NCBI GenBank assembly: GCA_004555535.1
Contig: SFHU01000001.1
Span: 1 to 64,000, forward strand
Reading direction: 5' to 3'
Length of the DNA: 64,000 bases
DNA from: Clostridiales bacterium
GTDB lineage: Bacteria; Bacillota; Clostridia; Christensenellales; Aristaeellaceae
In this document: positions 58,520 to 64,000 of the stretch, piece by piece
Layout of the letters: every line of letters begins with the position of its first letter
How positions within the stretch are numbered: the first letter of the stretch is position 1
Notes under the pieces: model-generated
Told to the model about the DNA's origin: nothing
Databases searched by the model: none
Seen by the model: only the letters and a program-made list of their open reading frames with translations
Position numbers and translations under genes: made by a program

Positions 58520-59992
58520 TTGTGCGACGACGCGATTGTGCTCTGCGGGCGGCTTTCGCGCGACCTTGACGTGCTGCGCGCGCGCCTGGGCGCGCCGGGG
58601 AACGCCGATGTGCTGATCCGCCGGTTCCGCTCAGGCGCGTTTGAATCCGCCGTCGTGGCCATCGACGGCATGGTCAATGTGACGACGGTCGACGAGAATA
58701 TCCTCAAGCCCTGCATGGACCTGCCCGCGTCCGCCGGGGAGGACGTCGCTGAAGAGGAGCGCGTCGCCTTTCTGATGGCGCACGCCGTGTCCGTGTTGCC
58801 GGTGAAGATGGAGACGCGCGTCGACGCGCTGCTCACGGATGTGCTCAGCGGGCAGACAGCGCTGCTGTGCGAGGGCTGCGCCGAGGCTGCCATCATGGAC
58901 ACGCGCGGGTTTGACAAGCGCAGCGTCGGCAGGCCGGAGGCGGAAAAGGTCGTCCTCGGGCCGCACGAGAGCTTCACGGAGTCCATCCGCACGAACATCA
59001 CGCTGCTGCGGCGCATCGTGCAGCGCGAGGAGCTGACGACGGAGTTCGTGCAGGCGGGCGGCAGGATGAAGACGCGCTGCGCGCTGCTGTATCTGCGCGG
59101 CACGGCGGACGAGGCGATGATCTCGCGCATCCGGGGGCGGCTGGAGCGCTGCGACTACGACTTCGCGCTGACCAGCGGCGAGGTCGAGCAGCTCATCGAG
59201 GAGCACCCGATGGCGCTCATTCCCCAGTGCGTGCGCACGGAGCGGCCGGACAGGGCCGCCTCGTTCCTGGCGGAGGGGCAGGTCGTCGTGCTGACGGAGG
59301 GCTCCCCCGCCGCGCTGGGCGCGCCCTCGACGATCTTCCACCAGCTGCACACGCCGGACGACAGCTCCATGCGCTGGCAGTACGGCACGTTTCTGCGGCT
59401 CGTGCGGCTGCTGGGCGTGATGATCCATCTGTTCCTGCCGGGGATGTATCTGGCTGTCCTGCGGTTTCATCAGGAGCTGCTCTCGCCCATGCTGCTGACC
59501 AGCGTGTATGAGACGAGCTCGCGCGTGCCGACGCCGGCATACCTGGAGGCGCTGCTGATGACGCTCGCGTTCGACCTGATCAGCGAGGCGGGGCTGCGCG
59601 CGCCGGGCGAGATGGGCAACGCGCTGGGCATCGTCTCGGGCCTGATCCTCGGGCAGAGCGCCGTCAGCGCCGATATCGTCAGCCCGCTGCTGCTCATCGT
59701 CGTGGCGGCCAGCGGCCTGGGCGGCTTCTGCGTGCCCAATTACGCGCTCTCCGTCGGGCTCAAGCTCGTGCAGCTGATCCTGCTGACCGCCGGGGCCGCG
59801 GGCGGGCTCTACCTCATGGCCATCGTCACGCTTTCGCTGCTGTGCGCCGCCTGCGCGATGAATTCCATCGGCTCGCCGCTGACCGCGCCGCTCACGCCGC
59901 ACAGGCGGCATTCGCCGGATCTCCTGCTGCGCCTGCCGCTCAGGTTCCAGAAAGCGAGGGCTTTTTTTGCCGGACACAACGAAGACGGATGA
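58520..59992 (+). CDS. gerAA: Spore germination receptor subunit A (GerA family)
   Basis: 490 residues, length typical of GerAA. A large hydrophilic N-terminal domain (about 1-290) is followed by four or five TM helices. Family blocks: RTNITLLRRIVQREEL, SLDxR-less middle, and the MLLTSVYETSSRVPTPAYLEALLMTLAFDLISEAGLRAPG stretch before the membrane part. TTG start at 58520 with GGGAGG eight bases upstream. It senses germinant in the spore inner membrane with the B and C subunits. Confidence 0.9.
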   Translation: MCDDAIVLCGRLSRDLDVLRARLGAPGNADVLIRRFRSGAFESAVVAIDGMVNVTTVDENILKPCMDLPASAGEDVAEEERVAFLMAHAVSVLPVKMETRVDALLTDVLSGQTALLCEGCAEAAIMDTRGFDKRSVGRPEAEKVVLGPHESFTESIRTNITLLRRIVQREELTTEFVQAGGRMKTRCALLYLRGTADEAMISRIRGRLERCDYDFALTSGEVEQLIEEHPMALIPQCVRTERPDRAASFLAEGQVVVLTEGSPAALGAPSTIFHQLHTPDDSSMRWQYGTFLRLVRLLGVMIHLFLPGMYLAVLRFHQELLSPMLLTSVYETSSRVPTPAYLEALLMTLAFDLISEAGLRAPGEMGNALGIVSGLILGQSAVSADIVSPLLLIVVAASGLGGFCVPNYALSVGLKLVQLILLTAGAAGGLYLMAIVTLSLLCAACAMNSIGSPLTAPLTPHRRHSPDLLLRLPLRFQKARAFFAGHNEDG

Positions 59993-61049
59993 CGTCACGG
60001 CGCGCCGGGTGCGCGCCTCCCTGCGCGCGCGCGCCTGCGCCGCCGCCACCGCGACCGGCGCGATGGTCTTCGCCATGGGCACGGGGCTGCTCCTGCCGCT
60101 CGCGCTCAACGCCGCATGGCTGGCGGCGCTGCCCGGCGCGGCGCTCTCGATGCTCCTCGCGGCGCGCGCCCCGCAGGCGCTGCGCACCCATGCGCAGCAG
60201 GCAGAGGAAAAACGCCCCGCGGGAAGGATCCCCGCCGCGCTGCTCGCGCTGACCATGCTTTTTGGCTGCGTGCTGCTGCTCGCGGCGCTCGCCTCGCTGG
60301 CCCAGCAGTCGCTGCTGCCCCAGGCGCAGACGTCCTTTGCGATGGTCTGCTCGCTGCTGGGCGCGGGCCTGTGCGCGCTCAGCGGCGGCGCGGGGGTCTG
60401 CCGCCTCGCCTTCGCGCTGCGCTGGGCGCTGCCGCTGCTGCTGCTCGCGCTGGCGGCGGGGCCGGTCAGCACGCAGCCGGTCAGCGGGCTCTTCCCGCTG
60501 CTGGGCATGGGCACGGGGCCGCTGCTGCTGGGCGCGCTGTGCGGCCTGAGCGCTGCCGCGCCCGCGCTGATGCTGCTGCTGCCCCCGCCGGAGCTGACGC
60601 AGGAGCAGCTGGCGGCCTGCCCGCCGCCGAAAGCGGGCTTCTTCGCGCGGCGCGTCGCCTGCGGCGCGCTGCTGGGCACGGCTATGCTGCTGGCGCTGTC
60701 GCTGTGCGCCCCCTATGAGACGCTTCGGGGGCTGAGCGTCTGGGGCGCGCGGATGCGCCTCATCTGCGCCGGCGCGCCGGGCGGCGGGCTGTCGCGCACG
60801 GCGCTCGTGCTCACGCAGACGGCGGCGCTGCTCGTGGGCGCGGGCGCGCTTTTAAGCGCCAGCGCACAGGCGCTGGAATGCGCCCTGCCCGCGCTGCGGG
60901 AAAGGCATGCCGCATTGGGCGCAGGCTTTGCCCTCTGCGCGCTGGCGCTCTGGGGGCTGGCATGCTTTGGCCTGCGGCCGCTGTTCGCCGCCGCGCCGTT
61001 TCTGATCGTTCCGGCGACTATCGCCGCAATGGGAATAGGAAAACATTGA
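59967..61049 (+). CDS. gerAB: Spore germination receptor subunit B-like (10-TM transporter fold)
   Basis: 360 residues, almost entirely hydrophobic with about ten TM segments, in the gerAB position and length. Sequence is Ala/Leu-rich and diverged, so it is assigned mainly by context. TTG start at 59967, 26 nt inside the end of the A subunit, preceded by GAGGG. It would belong to the APC-superfamily-like part of the receptor. Confidence 0.8.
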   Translation: MPDTTKTDDVTARRVRASLRARACAAATATGAMVFAMGTGLLLPLALNAAWLAALPGAALSMLLAARAPQALRTHAQQAEEKRPAGRIPAALLALTMLFGCVLLLAALASLAQQSLLPQAQTSFAMVCSLLGAGLCALSGGAGVCRLAFALRWALPLLLLALAAGPVSTQPVSGLFPLLGMGTGPLLLGALCGLSAAAPALMLLLPPPELTQEQLAACPPPKAGFFARRVACGALLGTAMLLALSLCAPYETLRGLSVWGARMRLICAGAPGGGLSRTALVLTQTAALLVGAGALLSASAQALECALPALRERHAALGAGFALCALALWGLACFGLRPLFAAAPFLIVPATIAAMGIGKH

Positions 61050-61052
61050 ATC

Positions 61053-61202
61053 ACCGCGCGAAGCGAAAAAGGGTCAAGGGGCTAAGCCCCTTGCGGGGTC
61101 TGGGGCGGCGCCCCAGGCGGGTTTCAGGGCAGCAGCCCTGATCATTCCAAGAAAACGCAGTCTCAGAGCAGGCCGCCGTGCGGCCTACGATTGAGACGGG
61201 TT
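61053..61202 (+). repeat. Intergenic element A, copy 11 (complete A1-A5)
   Basis: Inside the gerA operon between B and C. A2 AAGGGGCTAAGCCCCTT, A3 TGGGGCGGCGCCCCA, A4 CAGGGCAGCAGCCCTG, A5 AGGCCGC-CGT-GCGGCCT (paired change). Confidence 0.9.
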
Positions 61203-61305
61203 CGAGTCCGCAAAGCATAAATTCAAGCAAAACAAAAACCCGGTTGTCCATGAGCCTGACAGTGGATTCCAACCAGATTGTAAAGACAAGAGGTCAAACC
61301 AGCCC

Positions 61306-62499
61306 ATGAAAAGACCATCCCTTTTTCTCATCCTGCTGTTCCTGCCGCTGCTGCTTGGCGGCTGCTCCGGCGGGCAGGAGATCGAGAGCTGTCTGTTCGT
61401 GATCGCGATGGCGGTCGACCCGGCGCAGGACGGCAACCTGACCGTGACGGTCAAGGCGCTCTCCGGCTCGCAGGACGCCGCGACCGGCGGCGCGCAGAGC
61501 GAGGAGGACGCGGGCGGCGAGGAAAAGACGCCATCCTCCGGACAGAGCGAGGACGCCGAGCAGACCGAGCCGGGCTATGTCGTGCTCAGCGCGACCGCGC
61601 CCAGCTGCCTGCGCGCGCTCAACCTGCTCAGCGCGACGACCCCGCGCACCGTCAACCTCTCCCAGCTCCAGGAGATAGTCCTGAGCGAGACGCTGGCCAG
61701 AACGGAGGCGACGCTCTCCATCCTCCGGGAGATCCACGCGATGTACCGGGCCAACGGCGAGGCCATCGTCGTCGTCACGCCGGACGACGCGGGCGACTTC
61801 ATCCGCCGCCAGCACGCGCTGCTGGGCGTGCGCCTGTCCAAATATTTGAAGGTGCTCTTTGAGAACTTCTCCCGGATCGACACCATCCCGCCAAACGCGC
61901 AGCTCTCCGCCGTCATCGCCGCGATGGAATCCGGCGTCTGCGACGCGGCGGCCGTCTACGCCGCCGGGAACGACTTCTCCGCCACGCTCGTCCTCCCCGG
62001 CGCGGAGGAGACGGACCGCCTGCCCGGCCACCTGCCGCGCACCTCGCCCGCGCAGAACGAATACCTCGGCAGCGCGCTGTTCTCCGGCCCCAGGATGACC
62101 GGCACGCTCACCGGCAGCGAGACGTCGCTGCTCTGCCTGCTGATGGGCCGCGCGCACTCGCGCACCATCGTCGTGGGCGGCGCGCAGTACCGCGTGAACG
62201 TCAACGCCAGCGCGCGGCGGACGATCGCGCAGGACGGCACGCTTTGCGCGCGCGTGCGCATCAGCCTGTCGCTTCTGGCAGGCGGGGAGGCGCAGACGCA
62301 GGGCGAGCTGGCCGCGGACATCGAGCAGCGCGCCGTCAACCTCATGCAGAAGCTGCAGACGCTTGCCTGCGACGCGCTGGGCTTCGGGTGCATCGCCGTG
62401 CGCGGGAGCCTTTCCATTCCCGCCTGGGAAAGGCGGAACTGGCCTGCGGAGTACGCGGGCGCGGCGGTGCGCGCGAGCGTGTTTTTGAGAATTGTCTAA
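61306..62499 (+). CDS. gerAC: Spore germination receptor subunit C lipoprotein (GerAC)
   Basis: 397 residues. Lipobox LGGC (about residues 17-20) followed by SGGQEIESC, the usual Ger(x)C start. A low-complexity acidic linker (about 55-85) sits inside domain 1. The extracellular GerAC domain arrangement is kept (APSCLRALNLLS, LSQLQEIVLSE, DFIRRQHALLGVRLSK). The insert is unusual for the family. Confidence 0.88.
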   Translation: MKRPSLFLILLFLPLLLGGCSGGQEIESCLFVIAMAVDPAQDGNLTVTVKALSGSQDAATGGAQSEEDAGGEEKTPSSGQSEDAEQTEPGYVVLSATAPSCLRALNLLSATTPRTVNLSQLQEIVLSETLARTEATLSILREIHAMYRANGEAIVVVTPDDAGDFIRRQHALLGVRLSKYLKVLFENFSRIDTIPPNAQLSAVIAAMESGVCDAAAVYAAGNDFSATLVLPGAEETDRLPGHLPRTSPAQNEYLGSALFSGPRMTGTLTGSETSLLCLLMGRAHSRTIVVGGAQYRVNVNASARRTIAQDGTLCARVRISLSLLAGGEAQTQGELAADIEQRAVNLMQKLQTLACDALGFGCIAVRGSLSIPAWERRNWPAEYAGAAVRASVFLRIV

Positions 62500-62528
62500 A
62501 GCATTCTGAACGCAACTCTCATTTAGGG

Positions 62529-62550
62529 GGGACGCGCTCCGCTGGGCAAG
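62529..62550 (-). repeat. Partial element B
   Basis: GGGGGGACGCGCTCCGCTGGGCAAG matches the inverted B tail. The 62500-62650 gap otherwise holds only the next promoter. Confidence 0.6.
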
Positions 62551-62582
62551 GCCAGCCGCCGCAGCGGGTCATCCAAACCTGC

Positions 62583-62611
62583 TTTTCATTTGCTCCAAAA
62601 GATGCTATACT
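62583..62611 (+). promoter_or_regulatory. Promoter of the HAD gene
   Basis: TTTTCA (62583-62588), 17-bp spacer, TATACT (62606-62611). Weak -35. Confidence 0.45.
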
Positions 62612-62650
62612 GAAAAGCGCCCGGGATGACCCGCGCAGGAGGTTGCTTCG

Positions 62651-63223
62651 ATGCTCATCGACGTATACGACTTTGACGGAACGATTTACGACGGCGATTC
62701 GACGGTCGATTTCACGCTCTACTGTCTGCGCCGCCACCCCGGCGCGATTGCGGCGCTGCCGCGCGTGCTGGCAGCGGCTGTTCGCGTCGCGATGAAGAAG
62801 GGCACGCTGACGCAGTTCAAGACCGTGCTCTTTGGCGAGATGGCCAGGCGCTTTTCGCTGACGCAGGAGGCAGAGCGCTTCTGGCAGGAGGAGGCGACGC
62901 GCAAAAAGCTCGGCGCGTGGTTTGAAAGCACGCCGCGCGACATCCCCATCGTCATCGCCTCCGCGTCGCCGGAATTCGAGCTGCGCCACGCGGCGAAGCT
63001 GCTGGGCGGCTATACGCTCATCGGTACGCGCTGCGACGAGGCCACCGGCGCGCTGACCGGCAAAAACTGCAAGGGCGAGGAAAAGCTGCGGCGCATCCGC
63101 GAGGCCATCGGCGAATTCACCGTCCGCGCGATGTACACGGACGACGCGAAGGCCGACGCCCCGCTGCTTGAGGCCGCGCAGGAGCAATACATCGTCACGC
63201 ACGGCAGCGTCCGCCGGGTATAG
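62651..63223 (+). CDS. HAD-superfamily hydrolase, subfamily IB (PSPase-like)
   Basis: 190 residues. DFDGTIYDGDST (8-19) is HAD motif I; ASASPEF carries motif II; GEEKLRRI gives the motif III Lys and YTDDAKADAPLL motif IV. The family includes phosphoserine and phosphoethanolamine/phosphocholine phosphatases. GCAGGAGG precedes the ATG. Confidence 0.88.
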   Translation: MLIDVYDFDGTIYDGDSTVDFTLYCLRRHPGAIAALPRVLAAAVRVAMKKGTLTQFKTVLFGEMARRFSLTQEAERFWQEEATRKKLGAWFESTPRDIPIVIASASPEFELRHAAKLLGGYTLIGTRCDEATGALTGKNCKGEEKLRRIREAIGEFTVRAMYTDDAKADAPLLEAAQEQYIVTHGSVRRV

Positions 63224-63274
63224 AGCGGCGCTGCAGCAGGATATTCAACCAACGAGAGAAAGGAAGAACCCAGG

Positions 63275-64000
63275 ATGAAGAAGATGCAGGGAATGGGCGG
63301 CTTTTTCGTCGCCGCGGTCACGCCGTTTGACAGCGAGGGTCGCTTCAATCCCGACGCGCTGCACAGGATCATGGACAGGACCATCGCGCAGGGCGCGGCG
63401 GGCTTCCTGATCGGCGGCAGCAGCGCCGAATGTCCGATGCTCAGCCATGAGGAGCGCGTGCAGGGCCTCGAGGCCGCGGCGGCCTACGCCGGGCGGCAGG
63501 GCACGAAGCTCATCGCCTCCGTCGCCTCCATCTCCACGCAGGAGGCGCTTGAGTACGCGAAGGCCGCGAAGGCGCTCGGTTATGACGCGATGATCTCGAC
63601 CGTGCCGTACTACTACAAGTTCGGCATGAAGAACATCGTGCGCTATTTTGCCGCGCTGCGGGAGGCGGTCGATCTGCCGCTGTTTCTGTACAACTTCCCG
63701 GGCAACACGGGCGTGGAGATCGACATCTATGACCCGGACATCCGCGCGATGCTGACCGACGGCACGATTGCCGGCGTCAAGCAGACGAGCCTCAACCTGC
63801 ACCAGATGGAGCGCATCCACAGTCTCAATCCGGAGCTGGTGATCTACGGCGGCTTTGACGAGGTCTACATCGGCGCGCGGATGCTGGGCGCGGACGGCGC
63901 CATCGGCTCGACCTTCAACTTCACGCTGCCGCTGTTCACGAAGATCGAGGCGGCCTATGCCGCGCACGACATCCCGCTGGCGCAGGCGCTGCAGCGCCGG
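63275..64000 (+). CDS. nanA: N-acetylneuraminate lyase / DapA-family aldolase, truncated by the window edge
   Basis: 242 codons read to the end without a stop, so the gene continues. (beta/alpha)8 aldolase. The pattern is closer to NanA than to DapA: GGSSAECPML replaces GGTTGE, then VPYYYKF (catalytic Tyr), YNFPGNTGVEI, GVKQTS with the Schiff-base Lys, and GGFDEVYIGARMLGADGAIGSTFNF. It would split sialic acid to N-acetylmannosamine and pyruvate. Start at 63275 with AAAGGAAG upstream. Confidence 0.85.
   Translation, partial: MKKMQGMGGFFVAAVTPFDSEGRFNPDALHRIMDRTIAQGAAGFLIGGSSAECPMLSHEERVQGLEAAAAYAGRQGTKLIASVASISTQEALEYAKAAKALGYDAMISTVPYYYKFGMKNIVRYFAALREAVDLPLFLYNFPGNTGVEIDIYDPDIRAMLTDGTIAGVKQTSLNLHQMERIHSLNPELVIYGGFDEVYIGARMLGADGAIGSTFNFTLPLFTKIEAAYAAHDIPLAQALQRR

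Overview
The window comes from a GC-rich, spore-forming member of the Bacillota, most likely class Clostridia. The evidence is a tripartite gerA-type germination operon, ParA/ParB(Spo0J), AsnA, strong Gram-positive ribosome sites (AGGAGG), textbook sigma-A promoters with 16-18 bp spacers, and lineage-typical families (DUF6273, phosphodiester glycosidases, a macro-domain protein with a conserved C-terminal domain). The exact genus cannot be read from the sequence. About 52 protein genes are supported. I see no tRNA, rRNA, CRISPR array, transposase or prophage.

Layout. 0.2-1.2 kb: asnA. 1.5-9.4 kb (minus): an eight-gene, translationally coupled envelope operon (DUF6273, LRR, two phosphodiester glycosidases, two divergent Lgt-like membrane proteins, a polytopic GT-C-like protein, an esterase). 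9.7-11.7 kb: a GH13 enzyme with a near-consensus promoter. 12.7-15.1 kb (minus): a YczE-like membrane protein, a macro-domain protein and a VWA protein. 15.4-20.9 kb (plus): phnD-phnC-phnE-phnE plus a signal-less 5'-nucleotidase. 21-24 kb (minus): iron-dependent ADH, flavin reductase, aminotransferase. 24.2-30 kb (plus): a peptidoglycan-binding surface protein with a 24-bp tandem repeat, an MBL-fold protein and a GH42 beta-galactosidase. 30.1-33.1 kb (minus): btuFCD-like corrinoid importer under a cobalamin riboswitch. 33.3-36.3 kb (minus): two coupled GT-C-like membrane proteins. 36.5-40.9 kb (minus): rluA-type, Cof HAD, GNAT, RsmF-type and an unknown small gene. 41.1-46.4 kb (minus): thioredoxin-reductase-like protein, GH65 phosphorylase, YhcH and SGNH-like proteins. 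46.5-46.8 kb: a compact candidate type I toxin-antitoxin module. 46.9-49.4 kb (plus): deoD, YbaK deacylase, M55 D-aminopeptidase. 49.5-52 kb (minus): parB, parA and a small gene. 52.2-54.9 kb (plus): tldD/pmbA. 55-56.2 kb (minus): split ThrE exporter. 56.4-58.3 kb (minus): kduD/kduI. 58.5-62.5 kb (plus): gerA operon. 62.6 kb to the end: a HAD hydrolase and a truncated N-acetylneuraminate lyase.

The most unusual structure is between genes. A modular family of intergenic elements (here called A, 11 copies, and B, 3 full plus 3 partial copies) lies mostly directly 3' of genes. Each is a chain of hairpins. Paired base changes between copies keep the stems intact, which argues that the structure is selected or faithfully propagated. 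Two loci carry the same composite arrangement (A followed by inverted B), and two B copies 42 kb apart are identical over 94 bp. Other candidates worth testing are the type I toxin-antitoxin locus at 46.5-46.8 kb and the operon with two Lgt homologues that lack the catalytic histidine.

Metabolically the window describes a carbohydrate-oriented, probably gut-associated anaerobe: GH13, GH42, GH65, pectin/uronate (kdu) and sialic-acid (nanA) enzymes, corrinoid salvage and phosphonate or organophosphate uptake.
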